Notes: generated by a model from the letters alone, not told the origin. A DNA stretch of 64,000 nt from Epilithonimonas caeni DSM 17710 (GCF_000426465.1 NZ_KE384528.1:115698-179697), one strand, 5' to 3'. Numbered from the stretch's first letter, positions 46,031 to 55,344 are shown. Numbers and translations are program-made.

Positions 46031-46233
46031 AATATCTTAAAATATAATTTTAAACCAAACTATACTACATTTTATATAATTATTAATTTAAATTAATTTT
46101 TAACTATTTGAATTTCAAGCCTTATAAATAAAATTCAATTTTGATAATTCAATAGCAATAATTAAAATTACTTAAAAAATCAATAAATTAAATTTTATTT
46201 TAAATAATTTTCAACAACTATTTAAATAAAATA

Positions 46234-47934
46234 TTAAACTAATTTCATTAATAAAACCTCATCAATTTTCTCAACTTTCACCAAATTATTTTTAGTTAAA
46301 GTTTTAGATGCTTTGTCCCATTTTTTACCAGAAAGTTGGGAGCGGGTTTTTACTTCATTCAATTCCAACGCATCTTCCTGAGAATTAAGAATTTCAAGGA
46401 TTACTTTTTCATCTTCTCCTAATTCAACTGCCGGATTTTTCTTTTCTGGTCTCATTTGCGGAAAGAATAGAACTTCCTGAATTGATGGATTATTGGTCAA
46501 GAACATGATCAGCCTGTCCATTCCTACACCTAGACCAGAAGTTGGCGGCATCCCATATTCCAAAGCTCTTAAGAAATCTTCATCGATGAATCCCGTAGCT
46601 TCATCATCACCTTTTTCAGATAATAACAATTGGTGTTCAAAACGTTGTCTTTGGTCAATCGGGTCATTTAACTCAGAATAGGCATTCGCGATTTCTTTTC
46701 CACAAACCATTAATTCGAAACGCTCTGTCAAACCTTCCTGGCTTCTGTGTTTTTTGGTCAAAGGCGACATCTCCACAGGATAATCGGTGATAAAAGTCGG
46801 CTGGATGAAGTTTCCTTCACACTTTTCTCCGAAAATCTCATCAATCAATTTTCCTTTACCCATCGTTTCATCTACCTCAATTCCAATAGATTTTGCGAAA
46901 TCGAATAGCTCCTGCTCAGACTTTCCGGTAATGTCAAAACCTGTGTATTTCAAAATCGCCTCTGTCATAGACACTCTTGGATAAGGTGCTTTCCAGCTGA
47001 TTTTGTGTTCGCCGAAAGTTGATTCCGCAGAACCGTTCACGGAAGTTGCACAGAATTCCAGCAATTTCTCCGTAAAATCCATCATCCAGTTGTAATCCTT
47101 ATACGCGACATAGATTTCCATTGCCGTGAATTCCGGGTTGTGCGTTCTGTCCATCCCTTCATTTCTGAAGTTTTTCGAGAATTCATAAACTCCGTCAAAT
47201 CCACCAACAATCAATCTTTTCAGATATAATTCGTTAGCAATTCTAAGATATAAAGGAATATCCAAAGCATTGTGATGCGTGATAAATGGTCTCGCAGCCG
47301 CTCCACCAGGAATGGATTGCAAGATTGGAGTTTCAACTTCAAAATATCCGGCATCATTGAAGAACGTTCTCATTGCATTGAACAATTTTGTTCTTTTCAC
47401 GAAGATTTCCTTAACGTGAGGATTCACAACCAAATCCGCATAACGCTGTCTGTAACGCAATTCCGCATCTGTGAAACCATCAAAAACGTTTCCTTCAGCA
47501 TCTACTTTTGGAAGCGGAAGCGGACGAAGAGATTTGGTCAACAATGTGAAATTCTTCACCATCACCGTCATCTCTCCAACCTGGGTTTTGAACAACTCAC
47601 CTTCGATTCCGATGATGTCACCGATATCTAAAAGATGCTTGTAAACCTCATTATATAAAGTTTTGTCTTCACCAGTACAAATCTCGTCACGGTTAAAATA
47701 AACCTGAATCCTTCCTTCGGAATCCTGCAATTCTGCAAAACTTGCCTTCCCCTGAATTCTTCTGGACATCAAACGTCCGGCAATCACCACCTTCTTCCCT
47801 TCTTCGAAATCCTGTTTTATAGATTTTGTGGAATCTGTGATTTTGTATTCAGCGGCCGGGAATGCATCGATTCCCAAATCGGTCAATTTCTGTAGTTTTT
47901 CGCGACGGATAATTTCCTGTTCTGATAATGACAT
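46234..47934 (-). CDS. lysS: Lysine-tRNA ligase, class II
   Basis: LysS attaches lysine to tRNA-Lys. The 566-residue protein has the OB-fold anticodon-binding domain (about 45-160, VVIAGRLMSRRIQGKASFAE), class II motif 2 in FRNEGMDRTHNPEFTAMEIY and motif 3 in GLGVGMDRLIMFLTN. It carries about 60 extra residues after motif 3 (PAVELGEDEKVILEILNSQE to the end), a short helical tail common in Bacteroidetes LysRS. A -7 box lies 24 bp upstream and a terminator about 200 bp downstream. Confidence 0.95.
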   Translation of the reverse strand: MSLSEQEIIRREKLQKLTDLGIDAFPAAEYKITDSTKSIKQDFEEGKKVVIAGRLMSRRIQGKASFAELQDSEGRIQVYFNRDEICTGEDKTLYNEVYKHLLDIGDIIGIEGELFKTQVGEMTVMVKNFTLLTKSLRPLPLPKVDAEGNVFDGFTDAELRYRQRYADLVVNPHVKEIFVKRTKLFNAMRTFFNDAGYFEVETPILQSIPGGAAARPFITHHNALDIPLYLRIANELYLKRLIVGGFDGVYEFSKNFRNEGMDRTHNPEFTAMEIYVAYKDYNWMMDFTEKLLEFCATSVNGSAESTFGEHKISWKAPYPRVSMTEAILKYTGFDITGKSEQELFDFAKSIGIEVDETMGKGKLIDEIFGEKCEGNFIQPTFITDYPVEMSPLTKKHRSQEGLTERFELMVCGKEIANAYSELNDPIDQRQRFEHQLLLSEKGDDEATGFIDEDFLRALEYGMPPTSGLGVGMDRLIMFLTNNPSIQEVLFFPQMRPEKKNPAVELGEDEKVILEILNSQEDALELNEVKTRSQLSGKKWDKASKTLTKNNLVKVEKIDEVLLMKLV

Positions 47935-47958
47935 TTTAATTCAATTTTTTTCGACTTG

Positions 47959-47966
47959 CAAAAATA
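47959..47966 (-). promoter_or_regulatory. -7 element of lysS
   Basis: The minus strand reads TATTTTTG 24 bp upstream of the lysS start codon. No clear -33 element. Confidence 0.45.
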
Positions 47967-48154
47967 GTGATTTTTAAATGGCTATGGAAGTTAAATTTTA
48001 GTGAGTGATTTGAAGTCCGCGAAGTTCTTTTCTGACAATCCTGGATATGTTTCGCAAAAAGTCAAATTTAGATTAATGGGAAAAACTTTCAAACCTTGAA
48101 AGAACGAATTGAAAACAGCCTTCAAACCCAGACTATTAGTATAAAGTTTTACGG

Positions 48155-49573
48155 TTAATTTTTGATTAATTTTTTAGTTACAGTATTTCCATTTTCAAAT
48201 TTGACCTTTGCAACATATACACCTTTTAATAATTCGGTAATGTTTTGATTATTTTCTTTAATCATTTTAATGAGTTTACCCTCTGCTGAATAAAGCTCAA
48301 TGACAGAGATCTTTTCTTTTGCCTTATAAACGAAATTTGATCTCAACGGGTTCTCGAACAATATTGACTCTTTAGAATCTACTTCTGAAACTTCAAGATC
48401 TGGCGTAACATCAAATTTACCAACATATATATTATTGTTGGTTCCGCTGATTTCTCCTGCAACAATGATAGAAGAAGGCGATAATATATTGAAACTTTCA
48501 GCCCATTCTGATGATGCATTCGTGTCATAAATATAGATACCATCGTTATCAAACGAACTATCTAAGGTGCCATTAGAATTCAGCCTTCCCAATAAAAGAT
48601 TTGCTGTTCCACCTTCGAGACTTAAGCCACTAAAATAAATTTGATTTGACAGCGTTTTTAGTCCCGAGATTATAGCATTTGCTAAAACGTAACTTCCATT
48701 GTTTGCAAAACCTGTCGCTAGAGAACCATTCGAAGAATATTTTTTAAACGTTACCGTAAAGGCATTATCATTCGATAAAGCATAAATGATATTTTGGGCA
48801 TCGTCTGTTGAAACATAATCGTAAGAAGCTTCAATTTCACCCAAAGAACCGAAAGAACTTACAATTATACTACCATTTGTGCCAAACGCCATATCCAAAT
48901 TGCCATTCGTATCCACAAGTGTTAATGATGTAGTCAGGGATTGATAATCAGTCGATTTAACAATTAGCTTCCCATTTGGCCCGGAATAAACTCCTCTTGA
49001 TTGTGTAAGCCCGGAAATTGTTGATGAAGAGATAACCGATCCTGAATTGATATCAATCTTATCCAAAATCACTTGCGAAGAAACATTTTTAACAGCATAC
49101 AAATAATTTCCAATCAGCACATCTTTGGTCTGGTATGATGTGGAAGCTAACGTTACCATACCATTTGTCCCGAATGAATTATCAACACTACCATCGTTAT
49201 TAAATTTAATCAGTACTCCTTGTTCCGGATAAAAAATCAATATTTTGTTTCCATTCAAATATAAATTAGCAGAGTAAGCATTGGGATCCTGATAAGATGT
49301 AAAATATCCCGAGTTTGCAAATGTTGTGTCAAGAGTTCCATTTGCATTAAATCTTGCTATAAAAACCTCTTCGTTATTAGCACCGTTAATTCGCATTCCC
49401 GTAACAACAATTTTTCCATCAGTCTGGACAATGGAATTTATAACAGAATTACCATTGGTCTGATGGCTTAATACAGAAATACCGTTTGTCCCAAATGTAT
49501 TGTCAGTGGTGACAGTTTGCGCATGAAGGCACAAGGCTACGATACAGCCCAAAGTTGTAATAATTTTTTTCAT
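48155..49573 (-). CDS. Secreted delta-60 repeat protein with type IX sorting tail
   Basis: The 472-residue protein has a signal peptide (1-18, CLHAQ), at least four delta-60 repeats (LDTTFANSGYFTS, VDNSFGTNGMVTL, LDMAFGTNGSIIV, LDSSFDNDGIYIY) that should form a beta-propeller-like domain, and a C-terminal type A sorting domain (about 395-472: KISVIELYSAEGKLIKMIKE, LLKGVYVAKVKFENG, KKLIKN). The tail directs it through the type IX system to the cell surface or outside. Function is unknown. It stands alone, with a 9-bp hairpin in the upstream region. Confidence 0.88.
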   Translation of the reverse strand: MKKIITTLGCIVALCLHAQTVTTDNTFGTNGISVLSHQTNGNSVINSIVQTDGKIVVTGMRINGANNEEVFIARFNANGTLDTTFANSGYFTSYQDPNAYSANLYLNGNKILIFYPEQGVLIKFNNDGSVDNSFGTNGMVTLASTSYQTKDVLIGNYLYAVKNVSSQVILDKIDINSGSVISSSTISGLTQSRGVYSGPNGKLIVKSTDYQSLTTSLTLVDTNGNLDMAFGTNGSIIVSSFGSLGEIEASYDYVSTDDAQNIIYALSNDNAFTVTFKKYSSNGSLATGFANNGSYVLANAIISGLKTLSNQIYFSGLSLEGGTANLLLGRLNSNGTLDSSFDNDGIYIYDTNASSEWAESFNILSPSSIIVAGEISGTNNNIYVGKFDVTPDLEVSEVDSKESILFENPLRSNFVYKAKEKISVIELYSAEGKLIKMIKENNQNITELLKGVYVAKVKFENGNTVTKKLIKN

Positions 49574-49594
49574 TATGTGTGTTTTTTTTAATCC

Positions 49595-49621
49595 TTATGC
49601 TTCCATTTATACGAAGCATAA
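49595..49621. other. Perfect 9-bp hairpin upstream of the type IX secreted protein gene
   Basis: TTATGCTTC (49595-49603) is the exact inverse of GAAGCATAA (49613-49621), with a nine-base loop. It is 21 bp upstream of the start codon and has no T-run on the minus strand, so an operator or leader hairpin is likelier than a terminator. Confidence 0.4.
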
Positions 49622-49712
49622 AAACAATTTATTAATTTGCAAAATAAGTGAAATTATCACCATTTTACAAAATTATTTTAACATCATTACTTAAAAAAGT
49701 GAATTTAATCCT

Positions 49713-50639
49713 TTACCAAAACCAATATTTCTTATTTTCCTTTGGCACAAATGTCCAAGCCAAAATCCTGCTGACCTTCTGACCTTGCGCCATATCAATA
49801 ATTTTGAATTCGGGTACTTTGAGATTTTTAAGAAGAGTTGTCAATTGATGCAGATTATCCTTTTTGGAAACCAAACTTGTGAACCAAAGAACGTTCGAGG
49901 AAAATTCTACACTTTCATTGATCATTTTTTTGATGAAAGCCATCTCGCCACCCTCACACCATAGTTCGGATTGCTGTCCGCTAAAATTGAGATTTGGTTT
50001 CTGAGTTTTCGATTTCCTGAGATTGTTATTTTTTCTTCGATTACCTTGTAAAGCTGACTCTTCTGAATCGTGAAAAGGTGGATTGCACATAGAGAATGTG
50101 AATTTGTCTTCGGGTGATAGAATATTTTTAAAAATTGAATCAGTTTCAGGTTGAAGTTTCAGTTTTATATTTTCTTTTAGATCAGGATTGCTTTCTAAAA
50201 TCTTTTGAGCGTTTTCCAAAGAATCCTTATTAATATCAGTTCCCAACATTTTCCAACCATAACAGCCATTTGCAATCAAAGGATAAACAAGATTGGCTCC
50301 CGTTCCAATATCCAAACCCTTAACTGAATTTCCTGTTGGGATTTCTCCATTTTCTTCCGCCAATAAGTCCGCTAAATAATGTACATAATCTGCCCTGCCA
50401 GGAATCGGTGGACAGAGATTGCCTTCCGGAACATCCCATTCTTTGACATTATAATATTTCAGAAGCAAAGCTTTATTAAGTGACCTAACCGCTTTCGGAA
50501 TACTGAAATTAATCGTTGATGTGTCGTGATCATTTTTAAAAACGTAATGCTTCAACTCTGGAACAACAGAAATTAATTCTTCAAAATCATAAGAGTTACG
50601 ATGAAGATTTCTTGGGTGTAAGCTGGATTTTTCGGTCAT
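49713..50639 (-). CDS. rlmF: 23S rRNA adenine-1618 N6-methyltransferase
   Basis: RlmF methylates A1618 of 23S rRNA. The 308-residue protein has the family start LHPRNLHRNSYDFEELI, the SAM-binding segment VKGLDIGTGANLVYPLI, the catalytic NPPF motif in MCNPPFHDSEESALQGNRRK and the C-terminal FTSLVSKKDNLHQL. Its ATG follows the stop codon of the glucanase gene with no gap (TAAATG), so the two genes share a transcript although their roles look unrelated. Confidence 0.93.
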   Translation of the reverse strand: MTEKSSLHPRNLHRNSYDFEELISVVPELKHYVFKNDHDTSTINFSIPKAVRSLNKALLLKYYNVKEWDVPEGNLCPPIPGRADYVHYLADLLAEENGEIPTGNSVKGLDIGTGANLVYPLIANGCYGWKMLGTDINKDSLENAQKILESNPDLKENIKLKLQPETDSIFKNILSPEDKFTFSMCNPPFHDSEESALQGNRRKNNNLRKSKTQKPNLNFSGQQSELWCEGGEMAFIKKMINESVEFSSNVLWFTSLVSKKDNLHQLTTLLKNLKVPEFKIIDMAQGQKVSRILAWTFVPKENKKYWFW

Positions 50640-52778
50640 TTATTTTTCTTTCTCTAATTTTTGAATTCCGGCTTTCACATCGGGATGGTTCATAAAAAGA
50701 TTCCAGACCAACCCTGTTCTATGATTTTCCATCATAACGGTCATCGGTGCCTGATTGAGTCCCATAAAAATCGGTGAGCACCAATTGTTGTTCAAATCGA
50801 ATGAATCTCGGAAGCCATATTCTCCCCAAAGAAAATCACCATAATTAAGGTAGAAATTTTTCAGAACAGCCATTGATTCGACTGGTGTATAAGGAAAAGA
50901 CGCAATCGCACCGGTTGGCGTTAATTTACCTGTATCTTCTCTTTCCACAGGCTCATCAGGATTGTAACCATTCGGCCCGTCAGAAGCCGTTAGACCCCAA
51001 CCCTCTTTGCCGTAACCTTTTTGTTTCTTCGGATTTTCGACGCAATATAGATAATTGATTTTGGCAATGTTCTGATTGTTTTTAAAATAATTGGTGTATC
51101 TGTCCGTCAAACCGTGCGGGTCGTAACCCATAAAGGAATAATGTGCAAAAAACAACGGACCACCTTTGTTGACGCCAACATCCAGCTTGATTCCGTAATA
51201 AGTATTTCCGTTTGTATAGAAAGCACCTTCATCTGATTTCCCCCAATCTTTACGATAATCCTGCGCAATCTTATCCTGGCTCGCCCAACCTGAATAATAC
51301 ATACTTGCCGGAACGGAATGCGTTGGCGAAGCAATCGCCATCAAGTAAGTGACCATCGTCTCGTTCCAGCCAATCAACCTGTGATTGATTGTCCATGTCT
51401 GGTCAGGCGACCAATGCCAGTAGAGAAATTTGCTGTCGGGAGTTTGCCTGAACCAATCCCACTCTATTGCTTTCCAGAATTTATCGATTTTTGTTCTGAT
51501 ATTTTTTTCTTCAGCATTGTCTTTATTGAAGTATTGATGAGCCGCCAACAATCCCTGGACGAAAAATGATGTTTCCACCAAATCTGCTCCGTTATCCCTT
51601 TTCCCAAAAAACGGTTCGGTTTTCCCGGTTTTTCCGTCAATGAAATGCGCCACTGCGCCGTGGTATTTATCTGCTTTTTCAATGAAATTGACGATCTTGG
51701 TAAATCTTTCGACAGATTCTTTTCTTGAGATAAAACCCCTTTCGGTTCCTGCAATCAAAGCCATAATCCCGAAACCTGAAGCTCCGGTTGCAATCATATC
51801 CTGTCTTCCGTTGGTATTTTCTTTTGACAAACCACTTTCCGGTTCCGCACCATCCCAGTAATAATTGAATGAGGCTTCCTGAACCATTGTCATCAACTCT
51901 TCATCCGACATATTTCTGGTTTCAGAAGAAACGATTTCTGATAATTTAGATTCATTGAAAAGCTTATCCAGGAAACTGATTTTATAAGAATATTTCTTTC
52001 CTGTTTCATTAGTAAAATCTGCAAATCTATCGATATAAGCATCCTGAATTCCGACCGGTTTGAAATCTTTTCCATTGTCGGAGCGGTAGATTTTCACATA
52101 CCTGATATTATTATCTGTGATTGGATTCCATTTCAAATCCACGTGTTTCATATAACCTTTGGCAAAAGAGATCTTCGGAGTTTCTACAATCGTTTTCTTT
52201 TCTTTTGAATCAATGAAAACTATATCATCTAACCAGATTTTGTTACTGGAATCAGAATTTTCCTGTTGAGAAAATACAATGGCTTTGACTGATTTCGGAT
52301 CATCTTTCACAGAAGCATCCAAAGTTGAAATATCAATCAGAATATTTTCCCATTGATTCTTTTTTGTCAGCTTAAGTGTTACTGATTTTGAAAAACTTCC
52401 ATCCGTTTTCTGAAGTTTTAAAGTTGGCAAAATATCAGAATCATTTTTCTCAGATTTGATCCAAAAGCTTAGAAAATTAGATTTGGTGAAGAAATCCTTT
52501 CCTCTTACATCTTCATATTCTATGGAAGCGTCCCATTTTCCATCTTTAGCGTTCTTATAATCCAATAAAAGAGAATTTCCGGGAGAATGGAATTCATTTC
52601 TATCAACCAATAATTTATTGTTCTGATTTTTGACAGAAGAGCTTCCGGAAGACTTTACATTTCCATAAAAGAAGTTATCTTTCATCAAACTGTTCGTGAA
52701 AAAAGTATAATCATATTGATATTCCTGCGCACATAACGATGCAGAAAAAAATAAGGCAGAATATAAGACGGACTTCAT
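50640..52778 (-). CDS. Secreted glucanase of the glycoamylase family (GH144-like)
   Basis: The 712-residue protein has a signal peptide (1-17, ASLCAQ), a galactose-binding-like domain at about 30-195 (SFWIKSEKNDSD, NKIWLDDIVFIDS), a fibronectin-like segment about 200-285 (VDLKWNPITDNNIRYVKIYR) and a C-terminal glycoamylase domain (PF10091 type) at about 295-705 with FNYYWDGAEPESGLSKE, GFGIMALIAGTERGF, IGWNETMVTYLMAIASP and GLTASDGPNGYNPDEP. This domain defines GH144 endo-beta-1,2-glucanases, so the likely substrate is cyclic or linear beta-1,2-glucan, acting in the periplasm or outside. rlmF follows without a gap. Confidence 0.87.
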   Translation of the reverse strand: MKSVLYSALFFSASLCAQEYQYDYTFFTNSLMKDNFFYGNVKSSGSSSVKNQNNKLLVDRNEFHSPGNSLLLDYKNAKDGKWDASIEYEDVRGKDFFTKSNFLSFWIKSEKNDSDILPTLKLQKTDGSFSKSVTLKLTKKNQWENILIDISTLDASVKDDPKSVKAIVFSQQENSDSSNKIWLDDIVFIDSKEKKTIVETPKISFAKGYMKHVDLKWNPITDNNIRYVKIYRSDNGKDFKPVGIQDAYIDRFADFTNETGKKYSYKISFLDKLFNESKLSEIVSSETRNMSDEELMTMVQEASFNYYWDGAEPESGLSKENTNGRQDMIATGASGFGIMALIAGTERGFISRKESVERFTKIVNFIEKADKYHGAVAHFIDGKTGKTEPFFGKRDNGADLVETSFFVQGLLAAHQYFNKDNAEEKNIRTKIDKFWKAIEWDWFRQTPDSKFLYWHWSPDQTWTINHRLIGWNETMVTYLMAIASPTHSVPASMYYSGWASQDKIAQDYRKDWGKSDEGAFYTNGNTYYGIKLDVGVNKGGPLFFAHYSFMGYDPHGLTDRYTNYFKNNQNIAKINYLYCVENPKKQKGYGKEGWGLTASDGPNGYNPDEPVEREDTGKLTPTGAIASFPYTPVESMAVLKNFYLNYGDFLWGEYGFRDSFDLNNNWCSPIFMGLNQAPMTVMMENHRTGLVWNLFMNHPDVKAGIQKLEKEK

Positions 52779-52832
52779 TAGATTTTGTTTTTGAAAAGAT
52801 AATCAAATTCTCCGAAAGAGACATAAAAACAA

Positions 52833-52856
52833 AAAGACAGTGAAAAAACTGCCTTT
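52833..52856 (-). terminator. Terminator of the c-type cytochrome gene
   Basis: On the minus strand AAAGGCAGT pairs with ACTGTCTTT (one G-U pair) and T-rich sequence follows, 26 bp past the stop codon. Confidence 0.6.
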
Positions 52857-52881
52857 AATTCTTATGATCAGAGTAATAATT

Positions 52882-53262
52882 CTATTTTGATGACAAAATA
52901 TACTGCGCCATAAATTTCGCATTTTCTTTACTGAACCCATGAGCCGGCATCGGAACATCTCCCCAAACTCCCGAACTTCCTTTGATGATTTTATCTGCCA
53001 GTATTTCTACATTTTCCGGTGTGTTCTCATATTTCTCCGCCACTTCTTTGTAAGACGGCCCAATCATTCGCTCATCCAATTTGTGACAACCTAAACAGTC
53101 GGAACCTTCAATTAAAGATTGACCTTCTGCAATCGGATCGTTTACAACTTTTGGTGCTGGTTCCGGTTCAGAAACCAATACATCTTTATTACCAGAATTC
53201 TCATTTTTGGAACAGGAAAAAATTGTAGTCAAAAAAAACACCATTAAAATAACATTTCTCAT
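52882..53262 (-). CDS. Class I c-type cytochrome lipoprotein
   Basis: The 126-residue protein has a lipoprotein signal (IFSC, Cys17), a flexible Pro/Glu-rich linker (SEPEPAPKVV) and a cytochrome c domain with haem motif C56-L-G-C59-H60 and likely axial M105 in DVPMPAHG. It carries electrons on the periplasmic side of a membrane. The domain resembles those associated with cytochrome c peroxidase, gluconate or sugar dehydrogenases in flavobacteria, but no oxidoreductase partner lies beside it. It has its own two-part promoter and terminator. Confidence 0.9.
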   Translation of the reverse strand: MRNVILMVFFLTTIFSCSKNENSGNKDVLVSEPEPAPKVVNDPIAEGQSLIEGSDCLGCHKLDERMIGPSYKEVAEKYENTPENVEILADKIIKGSSGVWGDVPMPAHGFSKENAKFMAQYILSSK

Positions 53263-53278
53263 TACTTATAATTTGAAA

Positions 53279-53309
53279 CAAACATAAGAACAGATTCTTT
53301 ACACTACAA
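53279..53309 (-). promoter_or_regulatory. Promoter of the c-type cytochrome gene
   Basis: On the minus strand TTG (53309-53307, in TTTG), 20 bp, then TATGTTTG (53286-53279), 16 bp upstream of the start codon. Confidence 0.7.
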
Positions 53310-53345
53310 ATTTGTCAGAGAGAAAAAGCAAAAAAAAACCACAAC

Positions 53346-53365
53346 ATATCATATGCTTATGATAT
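53346..53365. other. Perfect 8-bp hairpin between the porin-like and cytochrome genes
   Basis: ATATCATA (53346-53353) is the exact inverse of TATGATAT (53358-53365). It lies downstream of the porin-like gene and upstream of the cytochrome promoter; terminator or operator cannot be told apart. Confidence 0.35.
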
Positions 53366-53430
53366 CACAGCTAGGCAAAAATCCGTTCCCATAAAATGAA
53401 AACGGACTTCCTGATATTATAGCACAAAAT

Positions 53431-54066
53431 TTAGAATAGAAATTTAAACCCGAACGACAGTGGAGTCACTGCATTACTCATGCTTCCTGCTAATGTAGAG
53501 TTATACTCGGAACCAACAGATGCTACATGTGCCAATGACAAATCAGTAATTGTCGTTTTTTCACCCACAGAAGGCTTGATCGTAGTTTGTGAAAAATTAA
53601 CCAGATTATAAGAAAACTCAACTGAAAAATGCTTTGTAACCAGATAGTCAAAACCACCTGCTAATGTAAGCCCGAACTGGTTGATCTTCGTATCAGACAT
53701 TTTCTCTTTCCCTGTAATAATAGGAGCCGCAACTTGTCCGAAGAAAAACAAACCTCCTGCGACATTCCAGTATTTTCTGGCTAAAGGCTGGATAACCAAC
53801 AACTGGGAATTGGCAAGCGTTTTAGAGGCATCTTCTGCCTTGATTCCGATATTTCCCGCCGCTATTCCAACCGCGGTAGTTGGCGCAACAAAATACCCCA
53901 CTATTGGAAGGATAGTCGTGTTTGTAGATTTTACCTCACCTGTTTTTGTCTGTTGATAACCCAATTGTGATGTCACAAACCAGGTTCCTTCCAGTCCTTT
54001 TGATTCCTGCCCAAAAGCAAAAGTCATTGTAAATAAAGCCAAAGTAGTTAATAATAATTTTTTCAT
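53431..54066 (-). CDS. Outer-membrane beta-barrel protein
   Basis: The 211-residue protein has a signal peptide (1-19, TFAFGQ) and a small beta barrel: LEGTWFVTSQLGYQQ, TTILPIVGYFVAPTTAVGIA, KYWNVAGGLFFFGQVAAPII, FGLTLAGGFDYLVTKHFSVE, and a last strand TPLSFGFKFLF ending in phenylalanine, as needed for insertion by the BAM complex. Function unknown; it resembles small porin-like proteins of flavobacteria. A strong two-part promoter precedes it, which suggests abundant expression. Confidence 0.85.
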   Translation of the reverse strand: MKKLLLTTLALFTMTFAFGQESKGLEGTWFVTSQLGYQQTKTGEVKSTNTTILPIVGYFVAPTTAVGIAAGNIGIKAEDASKTLANSQLLVIQPLARKYWNVAGGLFFFGQVAAPIITGKEKMSDTKINQFGLTLAGGFDYLVTKHFSVEFSYNLVNFSQTTIKPSVGEKTTITDLSLAHVASVGSEYNSTLAGSMSNAVTPLSFGFKFLF

Positions 54067-54101
54067 TTTTTGATTTTTTAATTAGTAAAAATTTAACACT
54101 A

Positions 54102-54131
54102 CAAATATATAATTGATAAAAATAAAACCAA
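54102..54131 (-). promoter_or_regulatory. Promoter of the beta-barrel protein gene
   Basis: On the minus strand TTG (54131-54129, in TTTG), 19 bp, then TATATTTG (54109-54102). The leader would be about 30 bases. Confidence 0.75.
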
Positions 54132-54298
54132 ATATGAATTATTTCATATGAAAATATCAATAATAAATTATTAAATTAATAAAATTATACATTCAATCTC
54201 TTAAACTTTTTCATACGATAGACAAAAGCAATAATGTAGGTGGAATTTCGACCTTTTTATGATGATTATCAGTTCATTTCAGTCTTTGATGACTTATA

Positions 54299-54327
54299 TT
54301 GTTAAATGCTCAAAATACCTATCTTTG
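54299..54327 (+). promoter_or_regulatory. Promoter of dusB, leaderless type
   Basis: TTG (54299-54301), 18 bp, then TATCTTTG (54320-54327); the ATG of dusB follows after only four bases. With a normal start distance the mRNA has no room for a leader. Confidence 0.7.
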
Positions 54328-54331
54328 CAGA

Positions 54332-55321
54332 ATGGTAAAAATTGGCAACATAGAACTTCCAGATTTTCCACTTTTGCTGGCACCGATGGAAGATGTAAGC
54401 GACCCACCGTTCAGGAAATTGTGCAAAATGCACGGCGCGGATTTGATGTACTCGGAGTTTATTTCTTCGGAAGGATTGATTCGTGACGCAATCAAAAGCC
54501 GGAAAAAACTTGATATTTTCGATTACGAAAGACCTGTCGGAATCCAGATCTTTGGAGGTGATGAAGAAGCGATGGCAATGTCAGCAAGAATAGTGGAGAC
54601 TGTAGAGCCGGATCTGGTGGATATCAATTTTGGTTGTCCTGTGAAAAAAGTAGTTTGCAAAGGGGCAGGCGCTGGTGTTTTGAAGGATATCGATCTGATG
54701 GTCAGATTAACGAAAGCCGTTGTGAATTCTACACATTTGCCTGTTACTGTAAAAACCAGGTTAGGCTGGGATAATGATTCGATTAACATTGATGAAGTTG
54801 CTGAGAGATTACAGGATGTTGGAATCAAAGCCTTAACCATCCACGCCAGAACACGTGCTCAAATGTACAAAGGCGAAGCTGATTGGGAACATATTTCCAG
54901 AATCAAAAACAATCCGAATATCGAAATCCCAATTTTTGGAAACGGCGACATCGATTCTCCGGAAAAAGCCTTGGAATATAAAAACAAATACAACTGCGAC
55001 GGCATTATGATCGGTCGTGGGGCGATTGGCTATCCCTGGATCTTTAATGAAATCAAACATTTTTTCGAGACCGGAGAGATCTTACCCGAACCAACCATTG
55101 CAGAAAGGTTGGATGCCGTAAAAAATCACGCACTTTGGTCTGTGGAATGGAAAGGTGAACGCCCTGGAATTGTGGAAATGAGGCAGCATTACAGCAATTA
55201 TTTCCGCGGCATTCCTCATTTCAAAGAATTTAAAACTAAGTTTCTTCAGGCTTTAACCCTTCCTGAGATTGATGAAATCATTGAGGAAACAAAACATTTT
55301 TATGCAGAAAATGTGAATTGA
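54332..55321 (+). CDS. dusB: tRNA-dihydrouridine synthase
   Basis: Dus enzymes reduce uridine to dihydrouridine in the D loop of tRNA using FMN and NADPH. The 329-residue protein has the FMN barrel with LLAPMEDVSDPPFRKLC near the N-terminus, the catalytic cysteine segment in INFGCPVKKVVCKGAGA, VTVKTRLGWD, ALTIHARTRAQMYKG and GDIDSPEKALEYKN, then a C-terminal helical tRNA-binding domain. I start at the ATG at 54332 (MVKIGNIELPDF); an upstream ATG at 54299 would place the promoter inside the gene. B-type assignment follows the overall pattern; other Dus types are possible. Confidence 0.93.
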   Translation: MVKIGNIELPDFPLLLAPMEDVSDPPFRKLCKMHGADLMYSEFISSEGLIRDAIKSRKKLDIFDYERPVGIQIFGGDEEAMAMSARIVETVEPDLVDINFGCPVKKVVCKGAGAGVLKDIDLMVRLTKAVVNSTHLPVTVKTRLGWDNDSINIDEVAERLQDVGIKALTIHARTRAQMYKGEADWEHISRIKNNPNIEIPIFGNGDIDSPEKALEYKNKYNCDGIMIGRGAIGYPWIFNEIKHFFETGEILPEPTIAERLDAVKNHALWSVEWKGERPGIVEMRQHYSNYFRGIPHFKEFKTKFLQALTLPEIDEIIEETKHFYAENVN

Positions 55322-55344
55322 CCAGATATCCTAATAAAATAAAC

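Larger units (their letters stand above)
45690..46233. other. Extremely AT-rich intergenic block
   Basis: This 544-bp gap between gltB and lysS has no gene. I counted 24 G/C in 180 bases (45781-45960) and 22 in 200 (46031-46230), so about 12% GC, far below the neighbouring genes. It contains the gltB -7 box (45712-45719), the lysS terminator (46006-46030) and many AATTAATTA-like runs. Confidence 0.7.
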
